Assembly (NCBI RefSeq): GCF_012849095.1
Contig: NZ_CP051680.1
Location: 1,178,001 to 1,242,000 of the forward strand
Direction of reading: 5' to 3'
DNA from: Cohnella herbarum
GTDB lineage: Bacteria > Bacillota > Bacilli > Paenibacillales > Paenibacillaceae
Length of the DNA: 64,000 nt
Numbering within the stretch: the stretch's first letter is position 1; each line of letters opens with the position of its first letter. Under the pieces are notes generated by a model. It had not been told where the DNA came from. It made no database searches and saw nothing but the letters and a program-made list of their open reading frames with translations. Below, piece after piece: positions 43,695 through 53,500 of the stretch. The position numbers and the translations under genes were made by a program.

Positions 43695-44648
43695 ATGAAT
43701 AAACTCAGCCATAAATTGTTGATGTCCGTCTTATTGATTGCGATTGCAGGATGTAACGGGACCGCGACACCGAACGAGAGTTCATCCGGTCAAACGCCTT
43801 CCGCAACGGTACCATCATCGGTAACTCCGACCGAATCCGCGTCCCCAACCTCATCTTCGCAACCCTCGCCCGAAAAGTCGGAATTGCTCGAACTGAGTAA
43901 GGTGGAGAGCGTTTTCGGTTTTGCGGATAGCCAAGGTAAGATGATGATTACGCTGCCGAGTCAATCGGAACAGGAGACAACGTTAAGCGATGATGTTCTG
44001 AAACAATTAAACAAGGCTGTAGGAGAGAACGGCGCCGTGATTTCCATCCGTTACAGACGGCATCAAGCAAGCTCCGAAGGGGATAACGGCCGGCAATCGG
44101 CGCAAAATTTCAATCACTTAGAGGGCGATATATTCGAGGCGGTTGAGGGAAAGGCGGAGCCGAATCAAAGTTATTTGTTAGTAAACGACGCTCAGTTCGA
44201 AATCCGATCGTTAACGAAACTATCCCCGGCCAGCGATCAGGTTCCGTCGAATTCCGTAACGGAACAGATTTCCAAGGCCAAGGATAGGGCGATCGATCAT
44301 AGCTGGCATATGGCTACAACGGATGAAGGGCAGCAGATTTATCTCGTGCAATTCGCCAGACAAGGAGAGCAGATGCTGGCAAGCTTGGTTATTCGGGATA
44401 AGGAGCAATGGATATTCATGGATTACCCAGCCGTTTACAACGAAAACTCGACTTGGAGAGTAGACGACCAAGCTCAGATCTCTCCGGAAATGTTCAGCTT
44501 TCTATTCGCAGCCCGATCAACGGAAGGAATCGTCCTTGGCGTAAAGTGGATGGGGGCTGAAGGAGAGAACCTTAAGATCTTGAAACAATCGGGCGCGAAA
44601 ATGGTGGAAACCGAGCTTATTTCGGGCCGTTATTTGTCTCCGGTTTGA
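43695..44648 (+). CDS. Lipoprotein of unknown function
   Basis: A 317-residue protein with a clear lipoprotein signal (MSVLLIAIAGC, lipidated Cys20) and then a Ser/Pro/Thr-rich linker of ~40 residues, as in wall-spanning lipoproteins. The rest has no recognised domain. GGAGGGC precedes the ATG. Its last 32 bases overlap the converging GIY-YIG gene. Confidence 0.75.
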   Translation: MNKLSHKLLMSVLLIAIAGCNGTATPNESSSGQTPSATVPSSVTPTESASPTSSSQPSPEKSELLELSKVESVFGFADSQGKMMITLPSQSEQETTLSDDVLKQLNKAVGENGAVISIRYRRHQASSEGDNGRQSAQNFNHLEGDIFEAVEGKAEPNQSYLLVNDAQFEIRSLTKLSPASDQVPSNSVTEQISKAKDRAIDHSWHMATTDEGQQIYLVQFARQGEQMLASLVIRDKEQWIFMDYPAVYNENSTWRVDDQAQISPEMFSFLFAARSTEGIVLGVKWMGAEGENLKILKQSGAKMVETELISGRYLSPV

Positions 44649-45000
44649 TCGTATGGTAACCCCGGTCGCCGAAAGGCTGGAGCTTATCGATCCAATGTTC
44701 GACCAATTTCTTCAGCTCGTCTTTCTGAGAGACGAAGGGATTGTCGCTTGGTTTAAGCACTTCCAGAATTTCCATTACGAAAGCATCCTCGCCGAATTCG
44801 TTCCATTCCTTCTGTAGAGCTTTGTTCGTCTCGCTTCCTAACCGAAGCGAGACGGCTCTTCCGTTAAGAGACTTGAAGTTCGGGGTTTTGTCGACGAGTA
44901 TTTTGCCGTTAACCGTATTCTTGATCTGGAATACTCCGCCTTCGATCGGAATTTTCGAGTATTGTTCAACCAGATTCGCGCGCTCTTCTTTGCTTTTCAT
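44617..45000 (-). CDS. GIY-YIG-like nuclease family protein, degenerate active site
   Basis: A ~127-residue protein of the small GIY-YIG-like family of Bacilli. The hallmark residues are altered: GGVFQIKNTVNGKILVD stands where G-I-Y...Y-I-G would be. KALQKEWNEFGEDAFVMEIL and LQPFGDRGYHTIKP are conserved family parts. Start Met is served by TAGGAG; another Met lies two codons earlier. Nuclease activity is doubtful. It lies 12 bases behind the DUF2087 gene and is co-transcribed with it. Confidence 0.8.
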   Translation of the reverse strand: MKSKEERANLVEQYSKIPIEGGVFQIKNTVNGKILVDKTPNFKSLNGRAVSLRLGSETNKALQKEWNEFGEDAFVMEILEVLKPSDNPFVSQKDELKKLVEHWIDKLQPFGDRGYHTIKPETNNGPK

Positions 45001-45012
45001 TGTCATCGACTC

Positions 45013-45768
45013 CTATTCTTTAAGCCAATACCGGCTCCCATCGTTCTCGCGGTCCATAAATCCGTACTCGATCAAGTATCTTCTCAATATCGCATAATCT
45101 TCATAAGCCGTCATGAGGATTTCATTGACTTCTTTCTCCGTATAAATACGATCGGCGCTGAAACGTTTGGCAACCTCCCGCAATACGATGAGCTTATGCT
45201 TTTCCTGAAGATCGAAGGTAAACAGATTAGCGTCTGTACCATTCGGGAAAACCTTCTTCAAAACTTTATCGGCCTCTTCCGAAGTGACGTTATACCGTTC
45301 ATCAACCATCCTAGCGGTCTTATGAACATTGACGATTGCCGGCGCATGCCGGTCTTTGTCTTTCAGCAATTCCATCAATGCGAGGAATACTTTGGATTGG
45401 CGTTCTTTCTCCTTCAACACGAAGCGGTGATTACGGATCGTTGAGGCGCTGCCGATGCCAAGCTCCTTCTGAACTTCGCCGTCGCTCTTACCTTGGTGGA
45501 ACAACCGAAGCAAACCGTTCTGGTGATCGGTAAGTCCGGTAAGCTTTTTATCCAATCCGATAAGATAGTCGAACACCGAATGATGCGAGCTCTCGATATG
45601 TTTACGCATATACTTCTCCGCGTCGTAATAGACGCCGTCATCCGGATAGACAATTCCGTTCTCAGTTCTCTTGCCGCACAGCAAACAAACGAAAAATTCG
45701 GAATCCTTGACGTAGCCTTGCTTCAACTCTTCCAACGATGAATTCCAGAAAACATCCGAAATACTCAC
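45013..45768 (-). CDS. DUF2087-containing regulator with zinc motif and HTH
   Basis: A 251-residue three-part protein. Residues ~25-62 have a C2H2-like motif (CLLCGKR then HIESSHH). Residues ~78-110 resemble a LuxR-type helix-turn-helix (LTDHQNGLLRLFHQGKSDGE, LGIGSASTIRNHRFVLKEKE). The C-terminal ~70 residues are DUF2087 (LREVAKRFSADRIYTEKEVN, YGFMDRENDGSRYWLKE), a winged-helix-like module. It starts with GTG. A transcriptional regulator is likely, and it heads a two-gene unit with the GIY-YIG-like gene. Confidence 0.8.
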   Translation of the reverse strand: MSISDVFWNSSLEELKQGYVKDSEFFVCLLCGKRTENGIVYPDDGVYYDAEKYMRKHIESSHHSVFDYLIGLDKKLTGLTDHQNGLLRLFHQGKSDGEVQKELGIGSASTIRNHRFVLKEKERQSKVFLALMELLKDKDRHAPAIVNVHKTARMVDERYNVTSEEADKVLKKVFPNGTDANLFTFDLQEKHKLIVLREVAKRFSADRIYTEKEVNEILMTAYEDYAILRRYLIEYGFMDRENDGSRYWLKE

Positions 45769-45922
45769 GAATCAAACACATCCCAATAATGTTTATCTAA
45801 CAATAGACAATATATAATAATGTTTGTATATCGTCAACCAGTTCATCGGTTAATAGTAGACCTGGATTCAGTGAAATTGTATAATCTACATGAGTTGAAC
45901 TTCATGCGAGGAGGGCGAAATC

Positions 45923-46999
45923 ATGAGCCAATATTGGAGCGAATTAACGGCATCCCTGGTTCCTTACGTGCCCGGCGAACAGCCGAAGGACCAACGTTAT
46001 ATAAAGCTAAATACGAACGAAAATCCTTATCCGCCGTCTCCTAAAGTAATAGAGGCGATTCAAGCGGCGACGAACGCCGACTTAAGGTTGTACCCCGATC
46101 CGACCTGCGAGCCTTTAAGAGAAGTTTTGGCCCAATACTACGGGTTAACCAAGGAACACGTCTTCGTCGGCAACGGTTCTGACGAAATTCTGGCGTTTGC
46201 TTTTCCGGCATTTTTCTCGGCGGATCGAACGATTCTATTTCCGGACATTACTTATACGTTCTACCCGGTTTACGCGAAACTGTACGGAATCAACTACGAA
46301 ACGATTCCAACGGACGAACAGTTCAACATCGATGCGCGGCAATACGGCATCCCGAACGGGGGCATCATTATACCGAATCCTAACGCGCCGACGGCACGGT
46401 TCATGCTTGTAGACCAACTTAAGACGATTCTTGAAGCCAATCGATCTCAGGTGGTCATCGTAGACGAGGCGTATGTCGACTTCGGAGGAGAATCGGTCGT
46501 GCCTTTAGTTGCCGGCTATCACAATCTGTTAGTCGTCCAGACGTTATCGAAGTCGCGTTCGCTGGCCGGACTTCGCGTTGGGATGGCGGTCGGGCATCCG
46601 GACTTGATCGAGGGCTTAAATCGAATTAAAAATTCGTTTAATTCCTACACGTTAGATCGGTTAGCGTTGGCGGGAGCGGTTGCGGCCATCGAAGATCAAG
46701 CCTATTTCGAGAATACCAACCGGAAAGTGATCGCTACTAGAGAATGGACGATAGAGGCTTTGAAACCGCTTGGATTTCAAGCCATCGAGTCCAAGGCTAA
46801 CTTTATTTTCGTTACACACCCCGAGAGATCGGCGCCGGAATTGTTCGCTTCATTGAAGAGCAGGGGAATCCTCGTCCGCTATTTCAATAAACCGAGGATC
46901 GATCAATACTTGCGAGTTAGCATCGGTACCGATGAGGAGATGGAAGCGTTCGTCTCCGCGGTGAAGGCGATTCTGCAAACCGAGGCCATGAAAGCTTGA
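45923..46999 (+). CDS. hisC: Histidinol-phosphate aminotransferase
   Basis: A 358-residue class I/II aminotransferase that makes histidinol phosphate from imidazole acetol phosphate, using PLP. Family blocks: KLNTNENPYPPSPKVIEAI, LRLYPDPTCEPLRE, VGNGSDEILAFAF, IIIPNPNAPTAR, VIVDEAYVDFGG, the Schiff-base lysine in TLSKSRSLAGLRVG, and RVSIGTDEEMEAF. GAGGAGG precedes the ATG. No his operon surrounds it; such lone copies can also serve phenylalanine or tyrosine formation. Confidence 0.9.
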   Translation: MSQYWSELTASLVPYVPGEQPKDQRYIKLNTNENPYPPSPKVIEAIQAATNADLRLYPDPTCEPLREVLAQYYGLTKEHVFVGNGSDEILAFAFPAFFSADRTILFPDITYTFYPVYAKLYGINYETIPTDEQFNIDARQYGIPNGGIIIPNPNAPTARFMLVDQLKTILEANRSQVVIVDEAYVDFGGESVVPLVAGYHNLLVVQTLSKSRSLAGLRVGMAVGHPDLIEGLNRIKNSFNSYTLDRLALAGAVAAIEDQAYFENTNRKVIATREWTIEALKPLGFQAIESKANFIFVTHPERSAPELFASLKSRGILVRYFNKPRIDQYLRVSIGTDEEMEAFVSAVKAILQTEAMKA

Positions 47000-47033
47000 C
47001 CATAAGTAAGTAAGCCGTAAAGGGGATGGATGA

Positions 47034-48125
47034 ATGTCTAACTCTTCAGACCGGTGGCCGAAATGGGCCATGGAGGAAGTATGGCTTGCGGATGCGAATC
47101 CGCGATGGATAGCAGCAGGAGAGAGCATGATCGCCCGATTGGAAGATTTATTGCAATCCTCTGGAGTTACCGACTTCGAGCACGTCGGAAGCACGGCGAT
47201 TCCGGGTTTACCCGCGAAGCCGATCATCGACATTATGGCTCGAATCTCGTCATATGACCGAATACTTGAGGTTGCCGAAACCTTAAGGACTGAAGGGTGG
47301 AATTACGTCCCGCCGGAATTGGATTTAAGACCGTACCGCAGATTTTTCGTGAAAGCCGCCGAGGATAGAAGGGTAGCGCATCTTCATCTTTTCCCGGTCG
47401 GGGAGCCTCGTTATGAGGAGCAGCTTGCATTCCGTGACGCTCTTCTTGAACGAAGAGACTGGGCTATGGCTTACGGGGAATTAAAGATTGGATTAGCCGA
47501 ACGGTTTAGGCGCGATCGGGAAGCTTATTCCGAAGCGAAAGCGGATTTTATCGAGAAAATACTTCTAGAACGGAAAGTCAAGGTGACGCGAACGATGATT
47601 CAAGATTTAAGGTATCCGATAGGACAGTTCGAACATGAAGATGAGATCACGCCCCAACGGAGGCAGGAATGGATCACCGAAATCTCTAGCTTGCCGACGA
47701 AGCTCGCTTCCGCGTTAGAAGGTCTCGGCAAAGATCAATTGAATACGCCTTATCGGCCGGATGGTTGGACGATAAGGCAGGTCGCCCATCATATCGCGGA
47801 TAGCCATCTGAATAGCTTCACCCGGTTTAAGCTCGCGTTGACGGAAGAGCAGCCTACGATCAGGCCCTATTACGAAGATCGCTGGGCGCTTCTTGACGAT
47901 ACGACGAAAGCGCCGGTTGAGCTGTCGACAACGTTGATCGCGGCATTGCATGAACGCTGGGTAATGTTGCTTCGTTCGATGTCCGAGCAAGACTATGCAA
48001 GAACGTTCTATCATCCGGGATCGAAGCTAACGATCCGGTTAGATTACGCTCTCGGTTCCTACGCTTGGCACGGTCGTCATCATGTCGCGCATATTACTTC
48101 CCTTCGTAAGCGAATGGGCTGGTAA
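47034..48125 (+). CDS. GrpB domain fused to a YfiT/BstA-like DinB hydrolase
   Basis: A 363-residue fusion of two normally separate proteins. Residues ~10-180 are a GrpB (nucleotidyltransferase-like) domain with FEHVGSTAIPGLPAKPIIDI and HLHLFPVGEPRYEEQ. Residues ~190-363 are a DinB-superfamily YfiT domain (bacillithiol transferase family): LRYPIGQFEHEDEITPQRRQ, the metal-binding HHIADSHLNS and the pair of His in WHGRHHVAHI. YfiT/BstA proteins add bacillithiol to electrophiles using a metal. It follows hisC by 34 bases; AAGGGGATGG precedes the ATG. Confidence 0.85.
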   Translation: MSNSSDRWPKWAMEEVWLADANPRWIAAGESMIARLEDLLQSSGVTDFEHVGSTAIPGLPAKPIIDIMARISSYDRILEVAETLRTEGWNYVPPELDLRPYRRFFVKAAEDRRVAHLHLFPVGEPRYEEQLAFRDALLERRDWAMAYGELKIGLAERFRRDREAYSEAKADFIEKILLERKVKVTRTMIQDLRYPIGQFEHEDEITPQRRQEWITEISSLPTKLASALEGLGKDQLNTPYRPDGWTIRQVAHHIADSHLNSFTRFKLALTEEQPTIRPYYEDRWALLDDTTKAPVELSTTLIAALHERWVMLLRSMSEQDYARTFYHPGSKLTIRLDYALGSYAWHGRHHVAHITSLRKRMGW

Positions 48126-48150
48126 CGCGCACGCCGGTCTCTCCTAGGAT

Positions 48151-49566
48151 TTATTCTCGAATAACCGCATGAATAAGGGAAGGAAGTTGCGCTTCGGGCA
48201 AAGGTTTGCTGAACAAGAGACCTTGGGCGAAGTCGCAACGGAGTTTCTTCAAATACACGAGCTGTTCGTAAGTTTCGAGACCTTCCGCGAGGACCTCGTA
48301 ACGATTCTGCTTAACGGAATGAATTAAAGATTCGAACTCTTGTTGTTCGGATGGGTGTCCGATGTTCCGAATGAAGCTCCCGTCGATCTTGAGGAGGCAG
48401 AACGGAAGCTTGCTGATCTCCTTCATCTTGAAATATTCGTTTCCGACTCCATTCAATACCAATCGGACGCCTAATTGATGCAGTCTATTCAACTGGCTAT
48501 CCGCTATATCCTTCGAATGCATCAGCATGCTTTCCATCAACTCTAATTCAAGCCGTTCAGCCCTCAAGCCCGTATCCTTTAATAAGTCTTCGATCTGTTC
48601 CGCAAATCGTTGATTCGACAATTGCGAGCTCGAGATCGGAACGGATATCGTGATCGGGGATGATCCGGTCGTCATGCGTCGAAGCATATGGCAAGCTTGT
48701 CGGAGCATCCAATCCGAGATGGGGAGAAGGAGCTGCTTCTCTTCGCCGATCGGCATGAATTCGTCCGGCGCGATATTCCCCAGCTCCGGGTGAATCCAGA
48801 TCAGCACCGCTTCGAATCCTTTGAGCTTTCCACTATGCAACTCAAACTGCGGTTGATATTGCATGGAAAATTGATTTTCCAGCAGGGCGTCCCTAAGATA
48901 AACCTCGATAAGCGTGCGACGACGGATTTGCTCTGCGTACTTCTCATGGTATAGGACGGCATGGTTCATTCCGTTAACTGTATCTTGATGCAATGACGAG
49001 TAGGTAAGCGACAAAAGTTGGTCTATCGTCAGCTTTTCTCCTGCGTATTTCGCCATTCCCGTCTTCATTGAGAGATGATGGAGCTTATGCTGGATCAGAT
49101 AGGGTGCGGATAAAAGCGTTTCCATTTCTTGCAAATATTCAACGCCGGTAAACTTGAATTTTTTCGCGGAAGGGAACGGGAGACAAATTAAGAACTCGCC
49201 ACCTTCGAGCCGGCAAGCGGAACCGCTCGGAGGAAGCCAATTCGTCAATCGTCGGCCGACTTGTTGCAGCAACTCGTTCCTTACTCCAATGCCATTCGTG
49301 TTTATCGTCTTGATTTCATCTATTGTTAATAGGATTAAATAAAAGGGGGCACGGGTTTTCAGTTTCTTCCGAAGCTGAAGGGTGAAAGGTTTAGAGTGGA
49401 GCACCCCCGGGAGACCGTCGAAAACAAGCCCGCGTCGTCGAATCTTCTGCACGTTCATAAAATAAAGGAATAGAACGGACGCGATAAAGAAGAGGATTGC
49501 TAGGCTATACGCATAATGCGCAACGGCATTGTGAATCAGACTCATCATACTGTTCCAACCGAGCAC
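48151..49566 (-). CDS. Membrane protein with degenerate GGDEF and EAL domains
   Basis: A ~471-residue protein: one N-terminal membrane segment (YSLAILFFIASVLFLYFM), a GGDEF-like domain whose signature reads RLEGGEFLIC, and an EAL-like domain. The EAL domain keeps FEAVLIWIHPELG, LELELMESM and LAEGLET, but the metal-binding DDFGTGYS is replaced by NGVGNEYF. Neither cyclase nor phosphodiesterase activity is expected; a c-di-GMP binding or scaffold role is more likely. GTG is chosen because GGAGG is seven bases upstream; a TTG/ATG two codons earlier is too close. Confidence 0.82.
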   Translation of the reverse strand: MLGWNSMMSLIHNAVAHYAYSLAILFFIASVLFLYFMNVQKIRRRGLVFDGLPGVLHSKPFTLQLRKKLKTRAPFYLILLTIDEIKTINTNGIGVRNELLQQVGRRLTNWLPPSGSACRLEGGEFLICLPFPSAKKFKFTGVEYLQEMETLLSAPYLIQHKLHHLSMKTGMAKYAGEKLTIDQLLSLTYSSLHQDTVNGMNHAVLYHEKYAEQIRRRTLIEVYLRDALLENQFSMQYQPQFELHSGKLKGFEAVLIWIHPELGNIAPDEFMPIGEEKQLLLPISDWMLRQACHMLRRMTTGSSPITISVPISSSQLSNQRFAEQIEDLLKDTGLRAERLELELMESMLMHSKDIADSQLNRLHQLGVRLVLNGVGNEYFKMKEISKLPFCLLKIDGSFIRNIGHPSEQQEFESLIHSVKQNRYEVLAEGLETYEQLVYLKKLRCDFAQGLLFSKPLPEAQLPSLIHAVIRE

Positions 49567-49654
49567 CAACATTCCTCCATGCCAATTAGATCCCTATAGT
49601 ATGACATCCAAAAGTTTAGAAAGTTAATGGACAAATATTAGGATGGAAAATAAA

Positions 49655-49685
49655 GAAAGGACTCCCTAATGCTAGGAGTCCTTTC
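49655..49685 (-). terminator. Terminator of the OmpR-type regulator gene
   Basis: GAAAGGACTCC / GGAGTCCTTTC, an 11-bp stem with a 9-base loop; on the minus strand it is followed by TTTATTTTCC. Confidence 0.8.
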
Positions 49686-49700
49686 TCGATTATGTATGGT

Positions 49701-50420
49701 CTATTGTTTGATAAATTTATAACCGACTCCCCATACCGTCTTAATAAACTGCGGTTCCTTCGGATTCTTCTCCAGCTTGCGTCTTAAATTCGTAACGTGA
49801 ACGTCGATTGCCCTGTCGTTAATGAACGAATCGATGCCTCGAACGGCATTGATTAGCTCTTCGCGGCTGAATACGCGGTTAGGATGTTGATAGAACAGTT
49901 TCATAATCTCGTATTCGGAGAAGGTCGTCTCGATATGTTCGCCGTCCAAGACAATCGTTCTTCGTTCCAAATCCAACACGAGTCCACGTTGCGCTTCCGT
50001 TCCGCTCTGCGAGGTTTCGCGCGAATGAGCGAGACTCGTCGGAACCGTGCGCAAATTAGCGGTGCGTCTTAATACGGCATCCATGCGAACTTTAAGCTCC
50101 TGCATACTGAAAGGCTTAACCAGGAAATCATCCGCGCCGTTGCTGATCGCTTGAATGCGTACGGTTACCGACGGCTTCATGGAGATCACGATAATGGGGA
50201 TCGCTGTAAGTTGCCGGAATTCAGCGCATAGCTCCGTCCCGCTAGCATCCGGCAACATCAAGTCGAGCAGCAAGATATCCGGGTTAAAGGTTCCAAGAGA
50301 GAATTTTCCTTCGCGCGCGGATTCTACGCGCTGAACTTCGAAATTCTCCTCTGTGAGATATAGGGTGAGCATTTCTCCGATGATAGGATCATCTTCAATA
50401 ACAAGTACTCTCGTCATCAT
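49701..50420 (-). CDS. OmpR/PhoB-type response regulator
   Basis: About 239 residues: receiver (VLVIEDDPIIGEML, phospho-acceptor Asp in ILLLDLMLPDASG, FLVKPF) and winged helix (SEYEIMKLFYQHPNRVFSRE, DVHVTNLRRKLEKNPKEPQ, VWGVGYKF). The start chosen has AAGGGTG five to seven bases upstream; an earlier Met twelve codons before would add residues unlike the family. It lies 91 bases behind the hybrid kinase gene on the same strand, which is its probable partner. Confidence 0.88.
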   Translation of the reverse strand: MMTRVLVIEDDPIIGEMLTLYLTEENFEVQRVESAREGKFSLGTFNPDILLLDLMLPDASGTELCAEFRQLTAIPIIVISMKPSVTVRIQAISNGADDFLVKPFSMQELKVRMDAVLRRTANLRTVPTSLAHSRETSQSGTEAQRGLVLDLERRTIVLDGEHIETTFSEYEIMKLFYQHPNRVFSREELINAVRGIDSFINDRAIDVHVTNLRRKLEKNPKEPQFIKTVWGVGYKFIKQ

Positions 50421-50511
50421 TAGCACACCCTTTAACAAATTGTTAAGAAAACTCATACTTTGCTAACATTTGGGTTGGCAAATCTATTATATATTGTCGA
50501 AAGCCGTTCGT

Positions 50512-53500
50512 CTAACTCCTTTTTAGGAACAAGAGTTGCTGCATAGAGGCTACTCCCTCATTAAACGACCTTAGGAGATCGGTCTTTTCCAATGTCGGGG
50601 TTTCCCCTTTTAAGAGAGCGCTTTCCAATTTCGTTGCCGCTTCTTGAATGGCCAGCGCTCCGAGGTGACCCGCGGCCCCTCCTAAAGAATGAACGAGACG
50701 GATTGCACCTATGCTATCCTTATCGTTCAGCAAAGCGTTAAGACTATTTTCCATGTCCGAATACTGGAGAAGGAATTTGTCCAGTAGTCTTAAATACAAG
50801 GCACTCTTGCCGTTTAATTGCTGCAAGGCAAGCGATACCTTAAGATAAGGCGTGTCTTCCCAGGTTTCGTCGAGTTGCGTAACGCGTTCGATAGATGGAT
50901 GAGGGAGGGAAGGAAGCCATTTGCCAAGAGCCGTGAACAGGACCTCCGGTTTAATCGGTTTCGTAACGATATCGTTCATTCCCGCGTTTAAGCATTTCAC
51001 ATGCCGATCTTTCGTCATGTCGGCAGTTAACGCAACGATAGGAAGATCTTCCGCGCTGAATGTTCTGCGAATAAATGTCGTTGCTTCAATGCCGTCCATA
51101 TCCGGCATGTGAAGATCCATCAAGATGAGATCCACTCGCGACGGATACGCCTCAAGGAAAGCCAAAGCATCGGCGCCGCTCTCGATCAGTTCCACATCGA
51201 ACCCATGCGCCACCAAGATTTGATTAGCGACCAATCGATTAATCACTTGATCGTCTACGACCATAATGCGCGGTCTGCGAGTTGTCCCATAAGAGTCGAT
51301 CGAGCGGGCGGATTCCACCGATCCATCCGATAGGGAAGATGGGGCGTACCGTTCCTTGTCGTAGATTTCCATTGTTCGATTGCGTATCACTTGCAGCGCT
51401 TGCCGAACGTGTAATGACGAAGCCGGTTTAACCAATACGGCAGCGGGTTTGTATTCGTCGGGCAATTGCTGCAATGCGTCTCTACCAAGCAAACTCGTAG
51501 ACGAAATGACTTGGACGCCGTGCTCATCCAATAGAGACTTCCAGTTCATCCAAGTTTCTTCTCCATGCATGATTTCCGCTTCCATATCGACGATGAACAA
51601 ATCCCATTTCCGTTCCTTCAACAAGAGCATCGCTTGGTCCCAACTGCAGAGAGTTACAACTTCGCATCCGAACGATGAGAGTAGAACGCGCCAATGCTCT
51701 GCAACGCGATCATGATCCTCGAGCACGACGACTTTAAGCTCGAAAGGCTGCAACGTTATCGGCATCGATTTCTGACTATTTACGGGGAAAACGAGTTCGA
51801 AGCTCAATTCGCTGCCGACATGGATTGCACTCTCGATCGTTATCCGTCCCCCCATCAGATCGACCAGAGTATGCGAGATGACCAGTCCAAGCCCCGTTCC
51901 GCCGAATTTACGGCTTGTTTTCTGATCGGCTTGAACGAACGGCATGAACAATTGTTCGCGTTGCTGATCGGTCATGCCGATTCCGGTATCTTTCACGCTG
52001 AAGTGGAGAGTCGCTTGCCCCTCGTCCATCCGAACGAGTATGATCATTAACTCTATTAACCCGAAATTCGTAAACTTTATCGCGTTAGCGCCCAAATTCA
52101 ATAGCACCTGCTCAAGGCGTGTCGGATCGCCGATGATCCATTCCGGTATTCGAGGGTCTAAATGAATAATGAAGTCGACAGGTTTCGGGCCGAGAAGAAC
52201 GGAGAAGATGCCGCTTAGACGATGTAAAGTTTCTTCTAAACGGAACGGCACTTGCTCGAGAATGAGTTTGTCTGCTTCGAGTTTGGAGAAATCCAAGATG
52301 TCATTGAGAATTCGCAGCAGATTCTGCGATGATTCGGATACTTGACGAAGGTAATCCGTTTGAAGCTCCGTTAGCTCCGTCCGCTGAAGAAGGTAGGTTA
52401 ATCCGATAATCCCGTTAAGCGGGGTGCGGATTTCATGACTCATCCGGGCTAGGAAGGAGCTCTTCGCTTCGTTAGCCTCATCCGCTTCATCTTTGGCTTT
52501 GACGAGCTGTCTCTCGATTTCCTTCTGGTCGGAGATGTCTCGGACGATCGTGGAGAAGAACGTATCCTGTCCATCGTCCGTCTGATGGGAAACAACCGTG
52601 ATCGACGCAGATTGAGACCGGTTGTTAGCACCGATAATTTCAATCTCGCTTTGCCAATACCCGAGCTTCTGGGCTTCGGATAACCCGTCGGCGAATCGGA
52701 CCGTTGTCGGAATAGGCATATATTGACTTAAGCGATTGTTGTTTTCGTTCAAGGATTCGATACCCAGGAAGGAATAACCGGCCTGATTGAGATAGAAAAT
52801 GCTTCCGCGCATATCGAAAGAAGCGATCATATCATGCGCGCTTTCCAAGATTTCCGATAACCGGGTATTCGTCTCGACGGCTTTCTTAATTTCGCTAATA
52901 TCCCTCGCAATCAGTACGTAACCTTTAATTTTGCCGTTCGGATATCGCATCATGCTCGTATTCAACGACACTAGCATTCTGACGCCGTCGCGGTTGATCC
53001 ATGTCCACTCCCAATTGGGTATAAAGCCTTTGTGGGAATCCACAAACAACACTGCTTCGTCCGGCGTGATCGTACGTTTTAGCTTGTCCGAATAAAACTT
53101 CGCTCTCGCGAGCAACTGGTCATGATCATGCCATTGCAGCAGAGCTTTTCTTCCGATGATCTCGTTTTCCCCGTACTTTAGCATCTCCTCGGCACGTTTA
53201 TTGAAAGAAGTCACGACGAATTGGGAGTCCGTCACAATCATAGCATATTGATTGTGACGGATGAAAGCTTGGAAGGGCTCGAATAAATCCTGCAAATTAT
53301 CGATCATGCCGTTGACGGAGCTGGCCAGCATACCCATCTCGTCAAGGCTTTCGATACGTAGCGGTTCGGGGTAAAAGTTGCCCGCCGCGACGTTCTTCGT
53401 AACCAATACGACTTGCTTCAATCGATTAAGAATGTAACGTCGGCTTATAAAATAGAGGCAAATACCGAGAATGATTTCCGTTAACGCAGTGAGTCCCAAG

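Noticed and set aside
44617..45000. GIY-YIG gene as a homing endonuclease or mobile element
   Set aside because: The active-site residues are altered and no intron, intein or repeat boundaries are visible.
45820..46044. Short frame across the hisC start
   Set aside because: Overlaps hisC out of frame and lacks a ribosome binding site.
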